From contig CAWJXW010000020.1 of NCBI GenBank assembly GCA_963846925.1, positions 248,001 to 312,000 of the forward strand: 64,000 nucleotides of DNA, in the 5' to 3' direction. Numbering within the stretch: position 1 is the first letter of the stretch; every line of letters begins with the position of its first letter. This DNA is from JAQBQB01 sp963846925 (GTDB lineage Bacteria > Gemmatimonadota > Gemmatimonadetes > Gemmatimonadales > Gemmatimonadaceae). Of this stretch, positions 6,617 through 14,418 are shown in pieces. The notes under the pieces are model-generated. The model did not search any database. It was not told the DNA's origin and saw only the letters and a list, made by a program, of their open reading frames with translations. The position numbers were made by a program, and so were the translations under genes.

Positions 6617-8062
6617 TCACGTCGGGACGACGTCGTCCGGCTTCCACGTCTGGTCGAAAAACGGTTCGAGCGGGCCATAGAAGCGGAACAGCACGAACCA
6701 TCCCTTTCCCGGCCTCGTCTGAATCCAGTTCTTCTCTTTGCCGGGTGGCGCCGTGGGCCCGAAGAAGACGTCGATCGAGTCGTCGTCGTTCGACTTTGGG
6801 CCCGTGTACGTGCTGACCGAAGGGAACGGTTGGTCGTTGCGCAGCAGCGAGCGGCTGTCGGCGTCGTAGGCCACCACCGACCAGAAGTTCTTCACCGGAA
6901 CGTCGGCCGGCAGGTGAAGGCGATAGTTCTTTCCGCCGTCGAGGAACGCGCCCGTCATGTCGCGCGGCGTGAACAGATACTGCGACCCCGCGCCGACGTG
7001 CTTCTCGACCATCGCCGGCGACATTCCGATCGCGATGTACGCGAAGCTCGCGCGGCGGTCGGTGTTCGTGAAGCCCTGGCTGTCGAACTTGGCGCTGCCG
7101 CCCACGAACGCCCATTCCCAACGACGATCCGGATACACGAGCCGAGCGTCGTCCTGCGACGCGAAACTGTTGGTGCGCGCGATCGCCTCGGCGAACTGCG
7201 CGGCCTCGTCGAGCAGCTTGCGACGCTCGGCGTCCGGCTGGAACGGCTTGCCGCGCTCGATGCCGACCGCGGCGAGCTGGAAGCGGTCCCGGTCGGAAAA
7301 ACGGTCCGCCGGTTCGCGCTCGACGATCCATGCCAGGTCGTCGAAGAAGCGCGCGTCGTCGCTGAACAGCGTGTCGACCGGTTGCTGCGACGCGTCGACG
7401 AACGCCGTCGGCGGCGGCGCGTCGGATTTGCTGAGCGGATAGATCCGGGTCGTCTTGATCAGGTCGACGGCCGGCGCTGTCTTTCCGTCGGCCTGGAAGC
7501 CGCGCACGCCGAGGCTCGCGCAGTAGGTCGGTGATTTCACGACGATGTATTCGCCGGGGACGTCATCCTTGGAATCAGGCGGCAGCACGAGAAACTTTCC
7601 GCCCTTGCCCTTGTCGACTCCGGTGGTGCCGATGTCGGCGAGCGCGTTTTGCCACAGATCGCTGATGACGCCGAGCATCGACGGCGGAACCTCGACGACG
7701 ACGGGACCATCGCGCTTGAGATCGAGCGAGGCCAGACCGTAGATCGTTTCCGTGTTGCCGGTCAACACGAGCGACGCCGAGTCCATCAGCGATTCCCAGA
7801 TCACCAACTGATTCGGCTTGCCCGCGCCGGCTTCGATGACGCTCCGCCAGACGTGTAGCCACGACACGGGCGGCATGTGGACGAGATACGCCTCCACCGC
7901 GCGAATGAACACGAGCGAGTTGCGCAGCTGGCTCGCCGCGGGGCCGGCCGGGAAGCTGTTCTGGAACTCGAAAGCTCCGAACCGCGTCCTGACCGTTTCC
8001 GTGCCGAACCAGCCGTGCCCTTTCGTCGGTTTGGCTGGAGCGCCTCTTACCTGCGTGGCCAT
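6617..8062 (-). CDS. DUF1254/DUF1214 protein
   Basis: A 481-residue protein with the DUF1254 layout. The N-terminal half contains AVEAYLVHMPP and NTETIYGLASLDL. The C-terminal half has DUF1214 features: FWSVVAYDADSRSLL, PKSNDDDSIDVFFGP and WIQTRPGKGWFVLFRFYGP. The biochemical role of the family is not established. ATG 8062 follows GGGAGGGA at good spacing, and the longer frame to 8089 adds only nine unlikely residues. No signal peptide is evident. It follows a second DUF1254 gene and a sulfatase on the same strand, and the three may be co-transcribed. Confidence 0.85.
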   Translation of the reverse strand: MATQVRGAPAKPTKGHGWFGTETVRTRFGAFEFQNSFPAGPAASQLRNSLVFIRAVEAYLVHMPPVSWLHVWRSVIEAGAGKPNQLVIWESLMDSASLVLTGNTETIYGLASLDLKRDGPVVVEVPPSMLGVISDLWQNALADIGTTGVDKGKGGKFLVLPPDSKDDVPGEYIVVKSPTYCASLGVRGFQADGKTAPAVDLIKTTRIYPLSKSDAPPPTAFVDASQQPVDTLFSDDARFFDDLAWIVEREPADRFSDRDRFQLAAVGIERGKPFQPDAERRKLLDEAAQFAEAIARTNSFASQDDARLVYPDRRWEWAFVGGSAKFDSQGFTNTDRRASFAYIAIGMSPAMVEKHVGAGSQYLFTPRDMTGAFLDGGKNYRLHLPADVPVKNFWSVVAYDADSRSLLRNDQPFPSVSTYTGPKSNDDDSIDVFFGPTAPPGKEKNWIQTRPGKGWFVLFRFYGPLEPFFDQTWKPDDVVPT

Positions 8063-8150
8063 CGACAGTCCCTCCCTCCCCGGACGCATAGTGCCCGCGC
8101 ATGCACCGAAGGCCCATCGGACCTTGGCCCAAGCGTGTCGCCAACCGATC

Positions 8151-9104
8151 TCACCCAGCGGGTTGCGCGGGAGGAAACGTCCACGTGCCGTGGAGAATCG
8201 CCGGGCACGGTCGATACAACCGCACCGTATAGTTCCAGCCCGCCATGATCGGCAGGCAGTTCGGTAATCCGCCGTCGCATGTGCCGAAGTGCACCGTCAC
8301 GGACTCATCGTCGTTCTTCTCGGCCGTGAGGTTGTTGATCGTGTACGCGTCGAAGGGGTTCGGCTCGAAGTACCCCTGCGCGTTGTAGACGCTGATCGAC
8401 CAGAAGCCGTCGACGGGCACGTCACGCACAGTGAGTCGGTACGGCGTGACGCCGTCGTTCTTCTCCGGGGTCACGTTGAGATAGGTCGCGTCGCGTTCAG
8501 GATTCCCGCCCCAGGCCATCGCGCTGCCGATGAGATGGCGAACGGGGTCGACCTCGGTTCGCGCGCCGAACATGCGGCGCGAGTCGCCCACGGTCGTGCC
8601 GAGCGCCAGCAGCGCTTCGCGTACCTTCCTCTCGCTCGCCTTGTCCCACTCCGGCAGCTCGAGGCTGCCGCGCGCACTCTGCCCGACGACGATGGCGTCC
8701 TGGAGTGCGCGTGCCTTGTGGAGATCCTCGGGATCCGTCGGATTCACGAGGGTCCGGACAGCGATCATGATGTAGCGCGTTCCCAGGCGATCCTTGGTGT
8801 ACGTGTAGCGCCCTTTGCCGTAGACGACGCCGGCCGCGTACTGGTCCTCGTCGATGACCATCATCGACATGAACCGCGAGCCCGGGTCCGGCAACGTGAT
8901 CGTCACCGGCCCGGCGTCGAGGTCGAACACGGCCGACGAGTACAGCGTGTCGCGGTTCGGTCGCACGACGGTCTGGTGGTCCACCGGCATCACGTCGCGA
9001 CGATGAAAGAACTTCCCCACGCCGCCGGCTTCGTTCGCCGCCGAGGCGAAGTAGAGATCCGTCTCGGCGCGGTTGAAGTTGTCGGCGGTGACCAGGCTGA
9101 TCAT
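8151..9104 (-). CDS. DUF1254/DUF1214 protein, shorter paralogue
   Basis: A 317-residue relative of the next gene downstream. It has the DUF1254 signature DHQTVVRPNRDTLYSSAVFDL (about 42-62) and the DUF1214 tail GFWSISVYNAQGYFEPNP, EKNDDESVTVHFG and NYTVRLYRPCPAIL. It lies 89 nt upstream of the longer paralogue. The intergenic stretch holds a small dyad (AAGG...CCTT within GGCCCATCGGACC). The role of the family is unknown; members are often found beside hydrolases and sulfatases, as here. Confidence 0.85.
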   Translation of the reverse strand: MISLVTADNFNRAETDLYFASAANEAGGVGKFFHRRDVMPVDHQTVVRPNRDTLYSSAVFDLDAGPVTITLPDPGSRFMSMMVIDEDQYAAGVVYGKGRYTYTKDRLGTRYIMIAVRTLVNPTDPEDLHKARALQDAIVVGQSARGSLELPEWDKASERKVREALLALGTTVGDSRRMFGARTEVDPVRHLIGSAMAWGGNPERDATYLNVTPEKNDGVTPYRLTVRDVPVDGFWSISVYNAQGYFEPNPFDAYTINNLTAEKNDDESVTVHFGTCDGGLPNCLPIMAGWNYTVRLYRPCPAILHGTWTFPPAQPAG

Positions 9105-9125
9105 CGTGAGCTCTCCTCCCGATGC

Positions 9126-10668
9126 TTAGCCGGCTTTCGGCATCAGCTGCTCGACCACCTCATCGAGGTTGAAGCTGGCCGGCTTCTGCCTGATCGGAAA
9201 TTCCTTGAAGGATTCCATCCATTGGGTCGCGATCACCTGGGCAGGCACGACAAGGAACGCTCGGTCTATCAGCCACTTGTCATAGAACATCGTCCCGTCC
9301 TCGCCTTCCTCGAACGGATCCGCCAGCAGGTTGTACATCTTCGGCACCCGCAACTGCGAGAACGGCTCGCTCCACACGCCGAGTCCGTGGGCCCGTTGCT
9401 CCGAGAAACAGAGCTTCCATTGGTGGACGCGAATCGCGATCAGTTCGCCGTCGTCGCTCCAATACAGGAATCCCTCGCGCGGACACTTCTCGACGTCGCC
9501 TTTGAGGAACGGCATCAGGTTGAAGCCGTCGAGGTGCACCTTGAACGTCTTGCCGTCGATCGCATACCCCTTTTTCACCTTCTCGACGAGATTCGGTTCG
9601 CCGGCCGCGGCCGCGAACGTCGGAATCATGTCCTGCAATGAGCAGATGTCGTTGATCACCCGACCAGGCTCGATGACGCCGGGCCACCGCATGACGAACG
9701 GGACGCGCCAGCCGCCTTCGAAGTTCGTGGCCTTCTCCGAGCGGAAGGGGGACGTGCCGCCATCCGGCCACGACATCTTCTCGGCGCCGTTGTCTGTGGT
9801 GAATACGACGACGGTGTTGTCGGCGACTTTCAGATCCTCGAGCTTCTGGAGCAGCTGGCCAACGTAGCCGTCGAGTTCAACCATCCCGTCGGGATAGAGA
9901 CCCAACCCGGTCTTGCCGACGGACGACGGCTTCAGATGGGTGAAGATGTGCATGCGCGTGGTGTTGAAGTAGCAGAGCCACGGCTTGCCTTCCTTCGTCT
10001 TCCGTTCCATGAAATCCAGAGCCGAGGCCAGGAACTCTTCGTCCACGGTCTCCATGCGCTTTCTGTCGAGCGGGCCCGTATTCTCGATCGTCTGCTTGCC
10101 GACCTTGCCGAACTGCGCGTCGATCGTGGTGTCGTCCTTGTCCGTGGCCTTGCAGCGCAGCACGCCGCGCGGGCCGAACTTCTTGCGGAACGCCGGGTCC
10201 TTCGGGATAGTCCGGATTCTCCGGCTCCTCCTCGGCGTTCAAGTGATAGAGGTTGCCGAAGAACTCGTCGAAGCCGTGCACCGTCGGCAAATGCTCGTTG
10301 CGGTCGCCGAGATGGTTCTTGCCGAACTGACCTGTCGCGTAGCCGAGGTTCTTCATGAACTGCCCGATGCTCGGGTCCTCGGCGCTCAATCCGAGCTGCG
10401 CCCCGGGCAAACCGACCTTGGTGAGCCCGGTGCGAATCGGCGACTGTCCGGTGATGAACGCCGCTCGACCCGCCGTGCAACTCTGCTGCCCATAAAAGTC
10501 CGTGAACAGCGCGCCTTCTTTGGCGATGCGGTCGATGTTCGGCGTGCGGTATCCCATGATGCCGAGGTTATACGCGCTCACGTTGAACCAGCCGATGTCG
10601 TCGGCCATGATGAACAGGATGTTCGGCTTCTTCGTGGCTTGAGTCGCTTGCGTGGTTGGCGTGGCCAT
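9126..10668 (-). pseudogene. Arylsulfatase-type sulfatase, one frameshift
   Basis: A sulfatase reads continuously across two frames: 10668 to about 10206, then about 10203 to 9126. NILFIMADD (17-25) supplies the metal-binding aspartates. CTAGR with Cys at 64 is the C-x-A-x-R site whose cysteine is oxidised to formylglycine. Removing one base from the GGG at 10204-10206 joins PENPDYP to KDPAFRKKFGPRG and restores a full-length enzyme of about 514 residues. It would hydrolyse sulfate esters. No signal peptide is seen. A formylglycine-generating enzyme lies at 25.7 kb. ATG 10668 with AGGAG is preferred over GTG 10671. The break is probably a sequencing indel. Confidence 0.88.
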
Positions 10669-10721
10669 CACGGATCTCCTAACGGCAGAGGTATGCGGTG
10701 CGTTCGTCGAATGTGGATGTG

Positions 10722-11210
10722 TCAGCCGAACGGTCCGATGTGAAACGCGAGACTCATCACCGCGAGCAGGCCGATGACGAGCAGCAAGAGCGCCACGACC
10801 AACGTGTAGGATCGAGGAAATTGGCTCTCGGCATGAATCAGTCCTTCCGCGCGGAGCGTCTCCCGCTGGGCGCGGAGGCCCGTCATGAAGGCGAGGTGAT
10901 AGCCGATTCCGATCAGCAGCATCACGAGGCCGAGCAGCACGAGCGAAAGGCCGAACCGTCGCGCCTGGCCGCTGCCTGCCGTGATCGTCTTCGTGTCGGA
11001 CATCCGCTCGAAAAACTGGTAGATCGTGAAACCGAAGCTGATCAGCGAGAGCGACGTTCGAATCACCGACATCAGCGTGCGGTCCGCGCTCATGCGGGTC
11101 CGCTGGAACGACATCCCGGTCCGCCGCGACGCGAGCTCGACGGACGGATCGTCGAACGGATTCGCGGCGGAGCTCGGCGGTCGCGGCGAGGCCGGATCGT
11201 CAGACGCCAT
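10722..11210 (-). CDS. DUF202 (YidH-like) inner-membrane protein
   Basis: A 162-residue membrane protein with the DUF202 signature ELASRRTGMSFQRTRMSADR followed by SVIRTSLSLISFGFTIYQFF (about 46-68). Two more membrane helices follow (about 86-108 and 134-158). The N-terminal 25 residues are Pro/Ser-rich and cytoplasmic. The family has no firm function. The gene is monocistronic and diverges from a BASS transporter across a region containing an ATTGG-type dyad. Confidence 0.88.
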   Translation of the reverse strand: MASDDPASPRPPSSAANPFDDPSVELASRRTGMSFQRTRMSADRTLMSVIRTSLSLISFGFTIYQFFERMSDTKTITAGSGQARRFGLSLVLLGLVMLLIGIGYHLAFMTGLRAQRETLRAEGLIHAESQFPRSYTLVVALLLLVIGLLAVMSLAFHIGPFG

Positions 11211-11268
11211 GGGTCGCGCTCACCAGCGGGCTAGCATCGGCGCAACCTGCGCGTGCGAGCGAGACGCT

Positions 11269-11322
11269 CCCCATTGGACTTTCGCCGCACCCGGGGGCCC
11301 GTCCGACCAAATGCCAATGGGG
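11269..11322. promoter_or_regulatory. ATTGG-type dyad A, upstream of the BASS transporter
   Basis: CCCCATTGG (11269-11277) is matched by its exact complement CCAATGGGG (11314-11322). Between them lie ACTTTCG and GTCCGACCAA. The unit starts 59 nt upstream of DUF202 and ends 31 nt upstream of the transporter. Confidence 0.5.
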
Positions 11323-11353
11323 CCGCCGACGAGCGAGTCGTACGCTCGAAGCC

Positions 11354-12325
11354 ATGCAGTCCGCCACCCTAATGGTCGCGAAGGCTTTCATAGTTCCGCT
11401 CGTGAAGCTGAGCCTCGCGCTCATGGTTCTCGCCATTGGTCTGCGCTCCAGCGAGGGCGATGCGCTGTGGCTCATCCGGCGGCCCGGCTTGCTGGCACGC
11501 TCGCTACTCTCGATCAACGTCATCGTGCCGCTCGTCGCGCTCGCCGTCACGCAGGCGTTCGATCTTCAGCCCGCGGTCGAGGTGGCGATTGTCGCGCTCT
11601 CGATCTCGCCGGTTCCGCCGGTTCTGCCGATTCAAACCGGCAAAGCCGGCGGCGAATCGGCGTACGCGATCGGTTTGCTCACCGTCGTTTCGCTCGCCGC
11701 GATTCTTCTCGTGCCGCTCAGCGTCGTCGCGCTTGCCGCCCTCCTCGGCGGGACGGCTCCTCTCGCCGGCCGACCGGTGGCCGTCCTGATGCTGGAGGGC
11801 GTGCTCGCTCCGCTCGGCGTCGGGTTCGCGATTCGCCGCCTGGCTCCTGGGTTCGCGACGCGCCTGGCCAAACCGGTGAACGCCGTCGGAATGTTCGCGC
11901 TCGCCATCGGTTTGATCTTGATCCTGATCGCGGCGTGGCCGGCGATGCAAAGCCTGCTCGGCGGCAGAACGCTCCTCGCGATCCTGATCGTCACCGCGCT
12001 CGGGCTCTTCGTCGGGCACGAGCTCGGAGGACCCGTCGACGCCAACCGGCCGGTGCTCGCGCTCGCGTCCGTGAGCAGACATCCGGCGGTCGCGATCGCC
12101 GTCGCCAGCGCCGCCTTTCCGAGCAGCAGGTTGGTGGCTCCGGCGGTTCTGTTGCAGTTCATCGTCGCCGCGCTCGCCTCTGTCCCCTACATCAGACGGT
12201 TGAAACGGATGGGCGCGCGGCAGCGTGGCGTCGCGGCAACGGAGCCTCGATCGCCGGCGACGGGCGCGACGCGCGGTTCCTCCGGACGACTCGCTCCGCC
12301 GACGCGAAACGGCCGGTCGCGCTGA
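11354..12325 (+). CDS. BASS-family (bile acid:sodium symporter-like) transporter
   Basis: A 323-residue membrane protein with about nine to ten hydrophobic helices across residues 8-282. It resembles the bile acid:sodium symporter superfamily in length and in its conserved core: SISPVPPVLPIQTGKAGG near 83-100, and ASVSRHPAVAIAVASAAFP near 240-258, the region of the crossover helices. The substrate cannot be read from sequence; family members carry organic anions or small acids. The last 40 residues are a hydrophilic Arg/Thr-rich tail. A dyad of the recurrent ATTGG type lies in its promoter. Confidence 0.8.
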   Translation: MQSATLMVAKAFIVPLVKLSLALMVLAIGLRSSEGDALWLIRRPGLLARSLLSINVIVPLVALAVTQAFDLQPAVEVAIVALSISPVPPVLPIQTGKAGGESAYAIGLLTVVSLAAILLVPLSVVALAALLGGTAPLAGRPVAVLMLEGVLAPLGVGFAIRRLAPGFATRLAKPVNAVGMFALAIGLILILIAAWPAMQSLLGGRTLLAILIVTALGLFVGHELGGPVDANRPVLALASVSRHPAVAIAVASAAFPSSRLVAPAVLLQFIVAALASVPYIRRLKRMGARQRGVAATEPRSPATGATRGSSGRLAPPTRNGRSR

Positions 12326-12350
12326 CCAACCGGATTCACGCGCATGCCTC

Positions 12351-12371
12351 CTCCAAAGGTCCAATTTGGAG
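12351..12371. promoter_or_regulatory. Dyad B (CTCCAAA / TTTGGAG) upstream of the DUF2092 gene
   Basis: Seven-base perfect arms flank GGTCCAA, 50 nt before the ATG at 12422. The GGTCCAA core links it to the other ATTGG-type promoter dyads in the window. Confidence 0.4.
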
Positions 12372-12421
12372 TCGCTTGTGCGCGCGTGAGTTTCCGATCG
12401 GTCACTGATGCAGGAGTTGTA

Positions 12422-13258
12422 ATGAAGCACTCGAGAATCGGGGCGCGCGTCGCTGTGGGAATAGCGGCGCTCGCCGCGGTCAACACGGCACCGAGCCGGG
12501 CCGCAGCTCAAGACAGCACGTACATGAGGCAAGTCGCCGACACCGGCGACGCCGCCGACAGGATCGACGCGAACGCGATCGCCGCGCTCCAGAAGATGGG
12601 CGCGTACCTTCGCACGCTCAAATCCTTCGGCGTGCACGCGACCGTGACGACCGAAGACGTGATGGAAGACGGCGAGAAGATCCAGCGGTCGAACGTCACG
12701 GATCTGATCGCCGTGCGGCCGAACAAGATGCGGGTCGACATCGCCGACCAGCGCCAGCCGCGCACGCTGTACTACGACGGCAAGATGTTCACGATGTGGG
12801 CGCCCCGCGTGAAGTACTACGCGACCGCCCCCGCTCCCGCGACGATCATCGACCTGGTGGACACCCTCGATGCCAAGTTCGACATCGAGGTTCCGTTCGT
12901 CGATCTCTTCCGCTGGGGCACGCCGGAGTCGGACGTCGCCGACATCACAGACGCGACCGACATCGGGCCGGTGTCGATCAACGGCGTGACCTGCGAGCAG
13001 TACGCGTTCCGCCAGAAGGGGCTCGACTGGCAGGTGTGGATTCAGAACGGCGATTTCCCGCTTCCGCTCAAGCTCGTGCTCACCACGACAACGGATGAGG
13101 CGCGGCCGGAGCACTCTTCGCTCTACACCTGGAACCTTGCGCCCTCGTACAACGACAAGGCGTTCGTGTTCGACCCACCGGCAGACGCGAAGAAGATCAC
13201 GTTCGCCGAAGTCGCGGCGGCGCGCGCCGCCGAGAAGAAATCCGGGGGGTACAAATGA
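12422..13258 (+). CDS. DUF2092 secreted protein
   Basis: A 278-residue exported protein. The signal peptide is about residues 1-30 (IGARVAVGIAALAAVNTAP, ending SRAAAQ). The mature part matches DUF2092: MGAYLRTLKSFGVHATVTTE, LIAVRPNKMRVDIAD, LYYDGKMFTMWAP and YFA-type beta strands, ending in YNDKAFVFDPPADAKKI. The fold is probably LolA/outer-membrane-lipoprotein-carrier-like; a role in envelope biogenesis is inference. ATG 12422 follows AGGAG. Its stop overlaps the next start as ATGA, so the two proteins are made together. Confidence 0.85.
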   Translation: MKHSRIGARVAVGIAALAAVNTAPSRAAAQDSTYMRQVADTGDAADRIDANAIAALQKMGAYLRTLKSFGVHATVTTEDVMEDGEKIQRSNVTDLIAVRPNKMRVDIADQRQPRTLYYDGKMFTMWAPRVKYYATAPAPATIIDLVDTLDAKFDIEVPFVDLFRWGTPESDVADITDATDIGPVSINGVTCEQYAFRQKGLDWQVWIQNGDFPLPLKLVLTTTTDEARPEHSSLYTWNLAPSYNDKAFVFDPPADAKKITFAEVAAARAAEKKSGGYK

Positions 13259-13884
13259 GACGGATCATGGGACAGCTCCTGCTGGCCGGGCTCACCCTGC
13301 TGCTGATCGTCGGCCAAGCCGACGCGCAGCGACGGGGTGGTGGCGGCCGGCGCGGCGGCGGCGGCGGGTTCCGCGGCGGCGGCGGCGGCGGGTTCTCGCG
13401 TAGCGCGGCGCGATCGAGCGTCACGCGCCCGAGCGGCTTCAGCCGGTCGTCGTACAGCCGGCCGAGTCAGCCGATCAGCAACCCGGGCTTCAACCGCGGC
13501 AACGTCAACCGCGGCACCATCGCAAACCGCCCGGGCAACATCGTGAACAACCGGCCGGGTAACATCGTCAACAATCGGCCGGGCAACATCATCAACAACC
13601 GCCCGATCGACGTTGGCGACGTGAACGTCGTCGGCCGCGGCAACTATTACGGCGGCAACTGGGACGGCTGCTGTTACTACGGGTCAGGCTGGGGCGCCGC
13701 CGCGGGGTTCGCCGCTGGCACCATAGCCGCGACTGCAATCGGAAGCACGGTGTACGAGCTGCCGTCGACCACGTGCACGAGCACGGTCGTGAACGGCATC
13801 ACGTACCAGCAGTGCGGGAGCACGTGGTACAAGCCCGAGTTCACCGGAACGACGGTGAGCTACGTGGTCGTGAGTCCTCCGTAG
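13255..13884 (+). CDS. Secreted Gly/Asn-rich repeat protein, coupled to DUF2092
   Basis: A 209-residue protein with a signal peptide (about 1-24, ending QADA) and then Gly-rich runs (RRGGGGGFRGG). Residues about 90-120 hold repeats of PGNIVNNR. A Tyr/Gly/Cys stretch follows (NYYGGNWDGCCYYGSGWG). The conserved C-terminus, NGITYQQCGSTWYKPEF, ends in TVSYVVVSPP. That tail recurs in small secreted proteins of unknown function (DUF6515-like), usually beside DUF2092. The overlap with the upstream gene argues for one pathway. The low-complexity middle suggests a flexible surface or periplasmic linker. Confidence 0.8.
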   Translation: MRRIMGQLLLAGLTLLLIVGQADAQRRGGGGRRGGGGGFRGGGGGGFSRSAARSSVTRPSGFSRSSYSRPSQPISNPGFNRGNVNRGTIANRPGNIVNNRPGNIVNNRPGNIINNRPIDVGDVNVVGRGNYYGGNWDGCCYYGSGWGAAAGFAAGTIAATAIGSTVYELPSTTCTSTVVNGITYQQCGSTWYKPEFTGTTVSYVVVSPP

Positions 13885-13943
13885 TGCAGTGGGCCGCGCC
13901 CAGGCGCGCGGCCGCGAGTAAGACAATTCTGATTGCATTTCGA

Positions 13944-14021
13944 AGAACGCACCCGCTTCCCCGGCCACGACGTGGACCTCCGCCCGTCCAACCGGAATCA
14001 ACACCGAAGCGGGTGCGTTCT
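13944..14021. terminator. 16-bp inverted repeat with 46-nt loop after the Gly/Asn-rich gene
   Basis: AGAACGCACCCGCTTC (13944-13959) pairs perfectly with 14006-14021. The loop contains a smaller dyad, CCACGACGTGG. It lies 60 nt after the preceding stop and is followed by TCGTTAG, so a terminator is plausible, though the large loop is unusual. Confidence 0.45.
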
Positions 14022-14352
14022 CGTTAGTGACTCGGCTTGCGCCTACGGTCCTCACGCAGAACCACTCGGCGCCCACCACCCGTGGGTCGCGCGACTCTGC
14101 CGTCGAGCTCGATCGCGGAATGGGCCGCGGTCGTGCGCGCGCGCTGAGCGCGAGGCCGCGAGCACGCGTCGCGCAGTCCTGCCGTTCGCCGACCGAGTGA
14201 GGCGAGCGGGTGGGGCTGTCCGGAGCGGAGCCGAGGCAGTATTGCCCGGCAGTATCGGCAATACGTGCACTGGTCCGCGGAGGACAGTCCCACTCCGAGC
14301 CTCTGTAGCCGAAGCCGATCGGGCCGCCAGCCAAGGCCGTCACGCAAGAAGC

Positions 14353-14390
14353 GGCCGAGGGGCAGGACCAGTTGGTCCTGCCCCTCGGCC
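14353..14390. terminator. Very strong hairpin after the TAP-like hydrolase
   Basis: The arms at 14353-14370 and 14373-14390 are an exact 18-bp inverted repeat (GGCCGAGGGGCAGGACCA), realistically 17 bp with a four-base loop. On the minus strand it follows the hydrolase stop by 28 nt and leads into GCTTCTTGCG. Confidence 0.6.
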
Positions 14391-14418
14391 ACCCTTCGCT
14401 CACCGATGTCTCGGCGGG

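Larger units (their letters stand above)
13885..14418. other. 534-bp intergenic region without a convincing gene
   Basis: It holds the 16-bp inverted repeat at 13944-14021, a GTATTGCC/GGCAATAC dyad at 14239-14264, and a long hairpin at 14353-14390. Open frames here have no start, ribosome site or recognisable family. The two flanking genes converge, so this is a shared 3' region. Confidence 0.6.

Noticed and set aside
13885..14418. A gene in the 534-bp region before the TAP hydrolase
   Set aside because: Open frames there lack starts, ribosome sites and family likeness, and the region is filled with inverted repeats.
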